A stretch of DNA of 12,720 bases, from positions 1-12,720 of the forward strand of contig JAUWNO010000023.1 of NCBI GenBank assembly GCA_030612605.1. Reading direction: 5' to 3'. The first letter of the stretch is position 1; the number at the start of each line of letters is the position of its first letter. The stretch comes from Armatimonadota bacterium (GTDB lineage Bacteria; Cloacimonadota; Cloacimonadia; Cloacimonadales; TCS61). Below are positions 5,905 through 12,720 of the stretch, in pieces. The notes beneath the pieces were generated by a model. The model had not been told where the DNA came from and did not search any database. It saw nothing but the letters and a program-made list of their open reading frames with translations. The translations under genes and the position numbers were made by a program.

Positions 5905-8595
5905 ATGAAAAAGACAATTTTTATTTTTATTATTTTCTTCATACTTTGGGGAAATCTCAATGCAGCAGAAAGAAGACGCTTTGAAAAATCTTCTTTAGAA
6001 CGCGACACAAATGCAGCAACTCATTCTCATCACGGTTCATCCGCAGATGAGCTTTTTGATCTTCAATTCTGCTTTCCTTTAGGTGTTGGAGATGGAGAAG
6101 CAGGCATCGAATGCGATGGCAACTATTTTTATACAACAAAATGGAATGGAAATGCGTTCTATAAATATGAACTCGATGGCACATACATAGGAGAATTTAC
6201 AGTTGACGGATGTCCGGGCAGTATCCGCGATCTTGCTTATGATGGACAGTATTTCTACGGAGCAGCAGCAGACAACACAGTATATGAAATGGATTTTGAA
6301 AATCAGATAGTTATCAGTATGATAAATGCACCCATAACAGTACGAGCTATTGCTTATGATGGATATGCAGATGGTTTCTGGGCTAATAACTGGTCGGAGC
6401 AAATCACACTTTTTGACCGTAATGGCACCACATTGGATAGTTTCCCCTGCGGAGTATTCCAAAGTTACTATGGTTTAGCTTGGGAAGATGTACTCGATGG
6501 TGGTCCTTATCTTTGGGTATATGCTCAGGATGGAGCTTCGCTTAATCAACTGGTTCAGTTTGATATAGCTACAGGACTGGAAACAGGTGTGAACTTTGAT
6601 GTATCTAATGCCACCCCATTAACTGGAATAGCGGGTGGTTTGTTTATTACTGATCAGATCATATTAGGTGAATGGACAATCGGTGGGCTTTGTCAAAATG
6701 ATGTGATTTGGGGTTTAGAATTAGCCTTTGCACCCAATATATTAGTGCCAGGATCACCGCAGAATTTCAGTGTGGTTGCTGATCCTGGAGGAGATTTGAT
6801 TGTTGATTTATCTTGGATATGCCCCACATTAAATGTTATCGGAGATCCATTAACCGAGTTACTTGAAATGAGAGTTTACCGCGATAATGAGCTTATATAC
6901 ACAGACTTTGAGCCGGTAATTGGAGGTCCCGGAAATTGTACTGATATTAATGTTCCTTCTTCAGGATTATATGATTACAGAATTGTTGGATATAATAGTT
7001 GGGGAGAAGGAATCCCTGTTATTGAAACAGTCTGGGTAGGAGAGGATGTACCTGCTGCTGTAGAAAATTTGCTTCTAACTTATGATCCCCTAACTCAAAC
7101 AGGATATTTATTCTGGGGTAATCCAACTACGGGTCTTCATGGTGGTGCATTTAATGAACCTATTCTTGGTTATCATATTCTCAGACATCCTGATAATGTT
7201 GTTTTCGAACTTACCGGCATTCATACATGGTGGATAGATTATACAATACCTATACCGGGTTATTATTACTATGATGTAACTCCATATAATTCTGTGGGTG
7301 ATGGTGGAACAGCTACTTCAAATGTTTATAATCCCACTTATATTCTTGAAAATTTTTCTGGCGGTGTACCACCTTTCGGATGGTATATTGATGGACTGGG
7401 ACAATCCAACTGGTCAGGCTCAGCTACAAGTAATGCTGGTGGTATAGCACCGGAAGCTATGTTTAGTTGGTCACCTTCTTTTATTGGAGTTTCCAGGCTC
7501 GCAACTTATCTCCTAAACACAGTTGGATCTGAATATTGTTGGTTACATTTTAATCATTCTGTTAATCATTTTACAGGTAGTTTTTTTCTAAAAATCCAAA
7601 CTACCAGTGATGGAGGGGAAACATGGAACACAGGATGGGAATTGGAGGTAAATAGCAGTATCGGTCCTTTGGAGGAAGAAATCCTTTTTACTACTCCTGA
7701 TATTGGTTCAGATAGTCTTCGTATTGCGTTTTCTTTTGAAGGAGATTCCTGGAATATCAATTACTGGTACATTGATGATGTTTATTGTGAATTTTGGAGT
7801 TCCTGGATGGGTTTTGTTTCAATTGATGTGCTATTACAAGGTGGAAATGGTAACGTAGAGGAAGTGGAAGTCAATATTGATAATCAAACTTTTCATCCTG
7901 ATTCCCTGGGAAATGTGTTTTTAGAATTATGGGAAAATCATTATGATATTGCAGCAGAACTTGCAGGTTACTTTCCGGCTTTTGAGAATAACGCTTTTAT
8001 AATGCATAATGATACAACTTATGTAAATATGGAACTACACTTCCTGGAACCACCTTTCAATCTAACCTTTGAGATAGTTGCTCCGAATGTTGAATTAAAT
8101 TGGAATGCTCCCCAGACAGCACTTAATATTACGGGCTATAAAGTTTATCGTGATAATGGACTTATTGCAGAAACAACCGAACTGTATTTTATGGATGAAA
8201 ATGTACCATTCGGGACACATGAATATTATGTGACTGCAAAATATGATGAATATGAATCCGGTCCTTCTAATATTATAGTTGTTGAGATGACGGAAACAGA
8301 TATTTCTCTTGTTCCCATAATTACAGAACTTATTGGGAATTATCCCAACCCTTTTAACCCTGAAACAGTTATCAAGTTTTCTATCAAAAATGAAGGAAAT
8401 GTGAAACTTGAAATTTATAATACAAAAGGTCAGTATGTAAGAACTTTAGTTTATGAATACCTGGAACCAAGTTACTACGGTATCATCTGGGATGGAAAAG
8501 ATGAAAGCAACAAACCGGTTAGTTCAGGAATCTATTTTTACAAATTAAAAGCAGATGAATTCGAAGAGATTAAGAAGATGATTTTGTTAAAATGA
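5905..8595 (+). CDS. Secreted multidomain protein with FN3, jelly-roll and T9SS sorting domains
   Basis: The ATG at 5905 has AAAGGAG six nt upstream. The 896-aa product starts with a signal peptide (about 1-21, cleavage near NLNA/AE) and a charged linker with RRR and a HSHH patch. Residues 52-277 show repeated 'AYDGxYFYGA'-like strands, probably a beta-propeller. Two FN3-like domains follow (about 284-380 and 382-479), then a MAM/choice-of-anchor jelly-roll (480-632: ENFSGGVPPFGW, TTSDGGETWNT, WYIDDV), a carboxypeptidase-regulatory-like domain (634-712) and a third FN3 (716-796). The C-terminal sorting domain begins at NYPNPFNPET (Y813) and ends KKMILLK. It is the first gene of a tightly packed group and probably a surface-attached or released protein. 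No catalytic motif is seen, so binding or adhesion is the natural inference. A MAM-like domain is also found in cleaved adhesins of the T9SS world. Confidence 0.85.
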   Translation: MKKTIFIFIIFFILWGNLNAAERRRFEKSSLERDTNAATHSHHGSSADELFDLQFCFPLGVGDGEAGIECDGNYFYTTKWNGNAFYKYELDGTYIGEFTVDGCPGSIRDLAYDGQYFYGAAADNTVYEMDFENQIVISMINAPITVRAIAYDGYADGFWANNWSEQITLFDRNGTTLDSFPCGVFQSYYGLAWEDVLDGGPYLWVYAQDGASLNQLVQFDIATGLETGVNFDVSNATPLTGIAGGLFITDQIILGEWTIGGLCQNDVIWGLELAFAPNILVPGSPQNFSVVADPGGDLIVDLSWICPTLNVIGDPLTELLEMRVYRDNELIYTDFEPVIGGPGNCTDINVPSSGLYDYRIVGYNSWGEGIPVIETVWVGEDVPAAVENLLLTYDPLTQTGYLFWGNPTTGLHGGAFNEPILGYHILRHPDNVVFELTGIHTWWIDYTIPIPGYYYYDVTPYNSVGDGGTATSNVYNPTYILENFSGGVPPFGWYIDGLGQSNWSGSATSNAGGIAPEAMFSWSPSFIGVSRLATYLLNTVGSEYCWLHFNHSVNHFTGSFFLKIQTTSDGGETWNTGWELEVNSSIGPLEEEILFTTPDIGSDSLRIAFSFEGDSWNINYWYIDDVYCEFWSSWMGFVSIDVLLQGGNGNVEEVEVNIDNQTFHPDSLGNVFLELWENHYDIAAELAGYFPAFENNAFIMHNDTTYVNMELHFLEPPFNLTFEIVAPNVELNWNAPQTALNITGYKVYRDNGLIAETTELYFMDENVPFGTHEYYVTAKYDEYESGPSNIIVVEMTETDISLVPIITELIGNYPNPFNPETVIKFSIKNEGNVKLEIYNTKGQYVRTLVYEYLEPSYYGIIWDGKDESNKPVSSGIYFYKLKADEFEEIKKMILLK

Positions 8596-8617
8596 AATGG
8601 AGGTAAAGATGAAAAAA
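8593..8617 (+). repeat. Shared translation-start leader, copy 1
   Basis: A 25-nt stretch starting at the TGA of the upstream gene and running through GGAGG (8599-8603) and the ATG at 8609 into ATGAAAAAA is identical to 10783-10807. GGAGG with a 5-nt spacer decides the start at 8609 over the in-frame ATG at 8597, which lies inside the ribosome binding site. Confidence 0.85.
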
Positions 8618-10765
8618 GTTATTTTTTCTTTATTAATGATTTATTTTGCATTTTCCTTATTTACCCAAGAACCGGAATGGACATTATATGCAACAGCTAA
8701 CAAAGTAAACTGTCAGGTAATCCAAGATTCAATTAATTGGATTGGGACCGATGTGGCATTAATAAGATATAATATTGAGACAAGTGATTACATTGCATTT
8801 AATTCATTCAATTCGGTTCTTCCAGGAAATTATATCTGGTCTTTAGCAAAGCAAAATAATGGAACAATCTGGATTGGTACAAAGTATGGACTTGCCAAGT
8901 ATGATGGTTCTCAGTGGACAGTATTTACAATTACAAACAGTGATTTACCAAATAATTGGATTCCATCAATAGCTATCGCTCCTAATGGAACAGTCTGGAT
9001 TGGAACAGCAGGAGGACTCGTATCAATAATTGATTCTGTATGGACAGTTTATAATACAAATAATTCAAACCTTACAAATGATTACATAAGAAATTTAGCA
9101 GTTGATGAAAATAATGTGGTCTGGATTGCCACTTGGGGTGGAGGATTGGTAATATTTGATGGTGAAGATTGGTCCGTAATTTCAAACATTCCTGCAGAAA
9201 ATATAACAGAAGTAGAAATTGATAATGAAGGTAGGAAATGGGTGGGTACTAATATTGGTTGTTTCTGTTTAACGGACACAACATTAGTTGTATATAATAT
9301 GTCAAATTCAAGCTTACCCTCTGATAATGTTTCCGCATTTGCTTTTGATGATAATAATGGAACATGGATTGGCACACTGGAAGGCTTAGTGTATTTATAT
9401 AATGTTAGCTGGACAGTATATTCAACGAACAATTCATCCATACCTTTTGATGATATTTATTCTCTTAAGTTAGATAACTTTGGAACATTATGGTGTGGTG
9501 GTTTAGGTGGTCTTGTAAATTATAATGGAGAGGATTGGAATGAAATATCTGTCGGCACAGCTGATATTCCAACAAATCGGATTGAAGCAATAGACACTTA
9601 TGGTTCTGAAGAAGTCTGGATTTGTACTAAAAAAGGAATTTGTCATTTTAATGGTTCTGATTGGAATACTTATACAAGTGATAATTCAAATCTTCTTTCT
9701 GATAGTACTACAGATATCGCAATAGATTCTGAAGGTAACGTCTGGGTGATATGCAGAATTATTTCCGGTGGATCATCCTCTCCTTATGGTTTTGCTTACT
9801 TCAACGGTGATGAATGGATTCATTATATTGCTCAAAACTCACAATTACCTTGGAATGGGACATCAGATATTATTGTTGATAATTTGGATAGAGTCTGGTT
9901 AACTTGTGAGCATTGGTTATTAAAAATTGAAAATGATGATTGGGTATTCTACGATCTTCAAAATTATGGATTTAACTTTACTGTACTCCCAACAGCTTTA
10001 TCTTATGACTATGACAACAACATTTATATTGCCATTTATAATTACGATGATAATGATTTTTTGTTGGTTAAATTTGATGGTGAGAATTTTGAAATTGTTT
10101 GTGATTTAATACAAGATGTTGTCTTGGATATAATTTGTGATGAATCAGGTGTAATCTGGTTAGGTACTTTTAATAGTGGTTTAGTGCGATTTGATGGAGA
10201 GGTCATATTATTCTTTGATCAAACTAATTCACCTTTACCATCGAATTATGTTCTAGATATAGAGATTGAAAATCATATACTTTGGATTTGTAATGATGGT
10301 TTAGTTAAGATGGATGATTATGAATGGACAATTTTTAATCATGAAAATTCTCCACTTCCAAGTAACTATATAAGATGTGTTGCTATAGATGATGATGGAA
10401 CAAAATGGATTGGAACATGGAGTGGTTTGTTTGCATTTAATGAAAATCTTGTAGCAGTTCAAGATGAGTTTCAAGTTGAAGAAAATACTCCAATATTAAT
10501 GCATAACTGTCCCAACCCATTCAACCCAACAACAACGATATTTTTCACCACAGAGCACAAGGAGCACACGGAGATAACAATCTATAATCTGAAAGGACAG
10601 AAGATAAAAACACTTCATCCATTCCCAAACGGGGGTTTGGGAACGAGTGAAGTTGTTTGGGATGGAACCGACAACAACAATGAACCTGTGTCATCAGGAA
10701 TCTATTTCTACAAACTCAAAGCAGGTGATTCTCAGCAAGTTAAGAAGATGATCCTCCTAAAATAA
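8609..10765 (+). CDS. Secreted 14-repeat Reg_prop propeller protein with T9SS sorting domain
   Basis: The 718-aa product starts at 8609 (GGAGG, 5-nt spacer) and has a signal peptide (MKKVIFSLLMIYFAFSLFTQ). Residues about 23-620 contain 14 repeats of roughly 42 aa of the two-component-regulator propeller type: 'LPSNxIxxIAIDxxGxxWIGTxxGLxxYDGxxWxVYxxxNS', with clear copies at IWIGTKYGLAKYDG, VWIGTAGGLV, TWIGTLEGLV, IWLGTFNSGLVRFDG and KWIGTWSGLF. Fourteen blades would make two seven-bladed propellers, as in the sensor part of Bacteroidota hybrid two-component systems. Here there is no membrane helix or kinase; instead a T9SS sorting domain (NCPNPFNP at 633-640, ending KKMILLK) follows. Its first strand is encoded by a 9-nt-periodic repeat and its mid-loop (HPFPNGGLGTS) by a palindrome. 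The gap to the previous gene is 13 nt, so co-transcription is likely. The ligand is unknown. Confidence 0.88.
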   Translation: MKKVIFSLLMIYFAFSLFTQEPEWTLYATANKVNCQVIQDSINWIGTDVALIRYNIETSDYIAFNSFNSVLPGNYIWSLAKQNNGTIWIGTKYGLAKYDGSQWTVFTITNSDLPNNWIPSIAIAPNGTVWIGTAGGLVSIIDSVWTVYNTNNSNLTNDYIRNLAVDENNVVWIATWGGGLVIFDGEDWSVISNIPAENITEVEIDNEGRKWVGTNIGCFCLTDTTLVVYNMSNSSLPSDNVSAFAFDDNNGTWIGTLEGLVYLYNVSWTVYSTNNSSIPFDDIYSLKLDNFGTLWCGGLGGLVNYNGEDWNEISVGTADIPTNRIEAIDTYGSEEVWICTKKGICHFNGSDWNTYTSDNSNLLSDSTTDIAIDSEGNVWVICRIISGGSSSPYGFAYFNGDEWIHYIAQNSQLPWNGTSDIIVDNLDRVWLTCEHWLLKIENDDWVFYDLQNYGFNFTVLPTALSYDYDNNIYIAIYNYDDNDFLLVKFDGENFEIVCDLIQDVVLDIICDESGVIWLGTFNSGLVRFDGEVILFFDQTNSPLPSNYVLDIEIENHILWICNDGLVKMDDYEWTIFNHENSPLPSNYIRCVAIDDDGTKWIGTWSGLFAFNENLVAVQDEFQVEENTPILMHNCPNPFNPTTTIFFTTEHKEHTEITIYNLKGQKIKTLHPFPNGGLGTSEVVWDGTDNNNEPVSSGIYFYKLKAGDSQQVKKMILLK
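10542..10573 (+). repeat. 9-nt-periodic repeat inside the sorting-domain coding sequence
   Basis: TTTTCACC is followed by a short CACAGAG unit and two 9-nt units, CACAAGGAG and CACACGGAG. The head and periodicity match the intergenic element at 1093-1126. It is read in frame as FTTEHKEHTE and replaces the usual first strand of the sorting domain without changing its length relative to the neighbour genes. Confidence 0.6.
10622..10643. repeat. Perfect palindrome inside coding sequence
   Basis: TTCCCAAAC (10622-10630) and GTTTGGGAA (10635-10643) are perfect inverted repeats around a GGGG loop. It lies within the sorting-domain code of the 14-repeat protein and is translated as part of HPFPNGGLGTS. 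It resembles REP-like intergenic palindromes rather than ordinary coding sequence. Confidence 0.75.
10694..10728 (+). repeat. Shared sorting-domain 3' DNA, copy in second cargo gene
   Basis: This 35-nt stretch, beginning TCAGGAATC and coding SGIYFYKLKAG, is identical to 12173-12207 in the third cargo gene. The first cargo gene has the equivalent at 8524-8558 with four differences in my alignment. Identity at the DNA level, including silent positions, suggests recent duplication or gene conversion. Confidence 0.75.
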
Positions 10766-10782
10766 TGGCGGATAAATTTTGT

Positions 10783-10807
10783 TGAAATGGAGGTAAAGAT
10801 GAAAAAA
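10783..10807 (+). repeat. Shared translation-start leader, copy 2
   Basis: This stretch is identical over 25 nt to 8593-8617, and contains GGAGG (10789-10793) and the ATG at 10799. It fixes the start of the following gene at 10799 and not at the ATG at 10787, which overlaps the ribosome binding site. Confidence 0.85.
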
Positions 10808-12244
10808 CAGCTTTTTGTTTTATTTTTGGTTTCTCTCACAACTGCACTTTTTGCTCAAACACCACCAGACACATTATGGACAAGAACTTATGGTGGAAAT
10901 GACGATGAAATAGCACGCTGCATACAAGTGACAAATGATGAAGGTTACATTGTAACAGGCAATATCGGAGAATATAATAATTCAGACATCTTGCTTATTA
11001 GAACCGATCAGGACGGAAATATAATATGGGAACATACTTTTGACAACCAATTTCAGGATAGGGCTAATTCTGTTATCCAAACCTTAGATGAAGGTTTTAT
11101 CATTGCAGGTTCTACATTTCTTGATTCACCAAATTTTTATGATGCCTGGATTATCAAAACTGATGAAAATGGTGATGTGGTCTGGGATAGTACTTATGGT
11201 GGAGAAGACTCTGATCATGCAATGTCTGTAATTCAGCTTGATGATGGAAAGTTCGTTATTGTAGGCTCCTCTAGTTCTTATGGTTCAGGTTATTTTGATG
11301 CTTGGTTATTTAAAATTGACCAGGAAGGCAATCTGGAATGGGAAAACACTTTTAGCGGTGAATCAAATGATAACGGAATGTCTCTGCAGCAAACACTTGA
11401 TGGAGGATTTGTTATAACTGGTTATAGAGAATTTTATGATGAATGGGATGTATTATTGCTTAAAACCGACCAAAATGGCATAATGGTGTGGGATAACACA
11501 TTTGATATAAATGATACAGATGCTGCTTCCTCGATTTTACTAACTAATGATGGGGATTACATGCTTGCTGGTTTTTCGCAAATTGACAGCACATATATCA
11601 CAGACGCATTATTGATTAAAGTTGATGAAGATGGAGATTTAGAGTGGTTTAACACTTATGGCGGTTCTGAAGATGAAATGGCGTTATCGGTTTTACAGAC
11701 AGATGACAGCGGGTATATTGTTACCGGTTTCACGGAATCATTTGGTGCGGGAAATAGAGATGTTTGGCTTTTAAAAACTGATGAGGATGGCAATATAATC
11801 TGGGACATAACTTTTGGAGGAAGTGAGGAAGATTTGGCTTATTCAATACAGCAGACAAACGATGATGGATTTATTCTAGCTGGATATACACGGTCATATG
11901 GAGCAGGAAATAAAGATGCTTATCTTATCAGGTTAGGTTCAGAAGTTGATGTAAATGATCACTTATTACCGAATGTGGCTAATCAACATTATCTCTACCA
12001 AAATTACCCCAACCCCTTCAATCCTGAAACAACAATATCTTTCTCATTTCAAAATAATAGTAATGTGGAATTATCAGTTTTCAATATCAAAGGTCAGTTA
12101 GTTGAGACTTTAGTGAATGAATTCAAACTGGCAGGGGAGCATTCGATAATTTGGAATGCTGAGAATCAAGCTTCAGGAATCTATTTCTACAAACTCAAAG
12201 CAGGTGAATTCGAAGAAATAAAGAAGATGATCCTAATAAAATAA
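10799..12244 (+). CDS. Secreted seven-repeat propeller protein with T9SS sorting domain
   Basis: The 481-aa product starts at 10799 (GGAGG, 5-nt spacer) with a signal peptide (MKKQLFVLFLVSLTTALFAQ, cleavage after FAQ). Residues about 25-395 consist of seven repeats of about 50-55 aa with the pattern 'W..TYGG...D.A.S..QT.D.GYIV.G.T.S.G.G..D.WLLKTD..GN'. The repeats start at WTRTYGG, WEHTFDN, WDSTYGG, WENTFSG, WDNTFDI, WFNTYGG and WDITFGG. Seven copies fit one closed seven-bladed beta-propeller. The C-terminal sorting domain starts NYPNPFNPET (Y403) and ends KKMILIK. It lies 33 nt after the previous gene and 20 nt before the next. No enzymatic residues are evident. The protein is probably a surface or secreted binding protein, and its ligand cannot be read from sequence. 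Confidence 0.87.
   Translation: MKKQLFVLFLVSLTTALFAQTPPDTLWTRTYGGNDDEIARCIQVTNDEGYIVTGNIGEYNNSDILLIRTDQDGNIIWEHTFDNQFQDRANSVIQTLDEGFIIAGSTFLDSPNFYDAWIIKTDENGDVVWDSTYGGEDSDHAMSVIQLDDGKFVIVGSSSSYGSGYFDAWLFKIDQEGNLEWENTFSGESNDNGMSLQQTLDGGFVITGYREFYDEWDVLLLKTDQNGIMVWDNTFDINDTDAASSILLTNDGDYMLAGFSQIDSTYITDALLIKVDEDGDLEWFNTYGGSEDEMALSVLQTDDSGYIVTGFTESFGAGNRDVWLLKTDEDGNIIWDITFGGSEEDLAYSIQQTNDDGFILAGYTRSYGAGNKDAYLIRLGSEVDVNDHLLPNVANQHYLYQNYPNPFNPETTISFSFQNNSNVELSVFNIKGQLVETLVNEFKLAGEHSIIWNAENQASGIYFYKLKAGEFEEIKKMILIK
12173..12207 (+). repeat. Shared sorting-domain 3' DNA, copy in third cargo gene
   Basis: This 35-nt stretch is identical to 10694-10728 although the surrounding sorting-domain DNA differs clearly. 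Beyond its end the third gene instead shares GAATTCGAAGA with the first cargo gene, giving a mosaic look. Confidence 0.75.
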
Positions 12245-12264
12245 AATCTAAGATCGGAGAATAA

Positions 12265-12720
12265 ATGAGAAAATTAATTATTATTTTTTTAATACTCTTT
12301 TTTACATTGAACTTACTTTCGGAAATCAACACAGAACGAGTCTATCCCGATTTTAAATACATCGTGCAAAAAAGAAGAGAAGATGCGCAAATAAAAGCTC
12401 AACTTTATTCTCAATGGATGGATTATCTGGGAGAAGAAACACGCGAAATGGATAATTATGATGTGAAATATTATTTGATCGATATTTCTCTGGACTTTGA
12501 TAACGAATATATTGAAGCAGATAATTTGATCAGGTTTGAAATTACTGAAAATAATATTTCTGATATTAACCTTCATTTTACAGATAATCTTGTGGTTGAT
12601 GATATTCTGAAAAATAATCAGTCGCTCAATTTCACTCATACGGATGGAATTATCAATGTGGAACTGGGAACAGTTTATAATATCGGAGAAGAAGTTGAAC
12701 TGGAAATTCTTTATCATGGT
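12265..12720 (+). CDS. Exported M1-family metallopeptidase, N-terminal part (3' end outside window)
   Basis: The ATG at 12265 has GGAG at 12256-12259 with a 5-nt spacer, and the frame is open to the window edge, giving 152 residues. Residues 1-19 form a signal peptide (RK, then a hydrophobic run, LLS). After a charged helical linker, residues 64-92 (NYDVKYYLIDISLDFDNEYI...IRFEI) match the opening strands of the N-terminal beta domain of M1 aminopeptidases, where substrates typically read 'YDV.HY.LDL..D....I.G...I.F'. The zinc site HEXXH and the GXMEN motif would lie beyond the window, so activity cannot be judged. It follows the third cargo gene by 20 nt and has no separate promoter in view, suggesting co-expression. 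Periplasmic peptide trimming is a reasonable role. Whether it also carries a T9SS sorting domain cannot be seen. Confidence 0.8.
   Translation, partial: MRKLIIIFLILFFTLNLLSEINTERVYPDFKYIVQKRREDAQIKAQLYSQWMDYLGEETREMDNYDVKYYLIDISLDFDNEYIEADNLIRFEITENNISDINLHFTDNLVVDDILKNNQSLNFTHTDGIINVELGTVYNIGEEVELEILYHG

Noticed and set aside
8597..8611. Upstream ATG at 8597 (and the equivalent at 10787) as the gene start
   Set aside because: It overlaps the GGAGG Shine-Dalgarno, and the resulting MEVK prefix would spoil the Lys-rich start of the signal peptide. The ATG 12 nt downstream is correctly spaced.
10601..10660. Palindrome at 10622-10643 as an internal transcription terminator
   Set aside because: No T-tract follows on either strand, and it lies inside an intact reading frame.
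8609..12244. Tandem protein repeats considered as a CRISPR or DNA tandem array
   Set aside because: The repeats are conserved only at protein level with diverged DNA and no spacer structure. They are beta-propeller blades.
12313..12717. 134-codon open frame on the minus strand
   Set aside because: It is antisense to the M1 peptidase gene, which has a ribosome binding site, signal peptide and family motif. The minus-strand product is low complexity and Ile/Phe-rich.

Overview
The window looks like a piece of an A+T-rich genome from the FCB group (Bacteroidota, Cloacimonadota, Marinimicrobia and relatives). The main evidence is three consecutive secreted proteins that end in a type IX secretion (T9SS) sorting domain, with an NYPNPFNPET-like opening and a GIYFYKLKA...KKMILLK ending. 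A Cloacimonadota-like source is my best guess, but this is an inference from style and not from a marker gene. No tRNA, rRNA, CRISPR array, transposase or phage gene is visible.

Left part (1-4417, all on the + strand). The window opens inside a gene whose visible 363 residues resemble the C-terminal half of a transglutaminase-like protein without an obvious catalytic Cys. A 9-nt-periodic repeat follows its stop codon directly. Next comes a compact two-gene toxin-antitoxin module of the MntA/HepT type: a minimal nucleotidyltransferase and an HEPN RNase whose reading frames overlap by 8 nt. A small four-helix membrane protein of unknown function and a full-length recG helicase gene follow.

Middle (4418-5904). 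recG converges on a minus-strand gene for an exported Shewanella-like metallophosphatase. The 192-nt gap between them is packed with inverted repeats. The phosphatase gene diverges from the next block across a 191-nt A+T-rich gap that holds a plausible sigma-70-type promoter.

Right part (5905-12720, + strand). This is a tightly spaced, probably co-transcribed group: a 896-aa multidomain secreted protein, a 718-aa secreted protein of 14 two-component-regulator-type propeller repeats, a 481-aa secreted protein of seven propeller repeats, and the start of an exported M1-family metallopeptidase that runs off the window. The first three carry the C-terminal sorting domain, so they are probably exported to the cell surface together. 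Their ligands are unknown.

The most unusual structure is in the sorting domain of the middle cargo gene. Two repeat-like DNA elements are read in frame there: a 9-nt-periodic tract similar to the intergenic one near position 1100, and a perfect 9-bp-stem palindrome. The cargo genes also share near-identical 5' leader and 3' end DNA, which suggests cassette-like exchange. I see no convincing wholly new defence or metabolic system. The best candidates for follow-up are these repeat-in-protein elements and the MntA/HepT pair.
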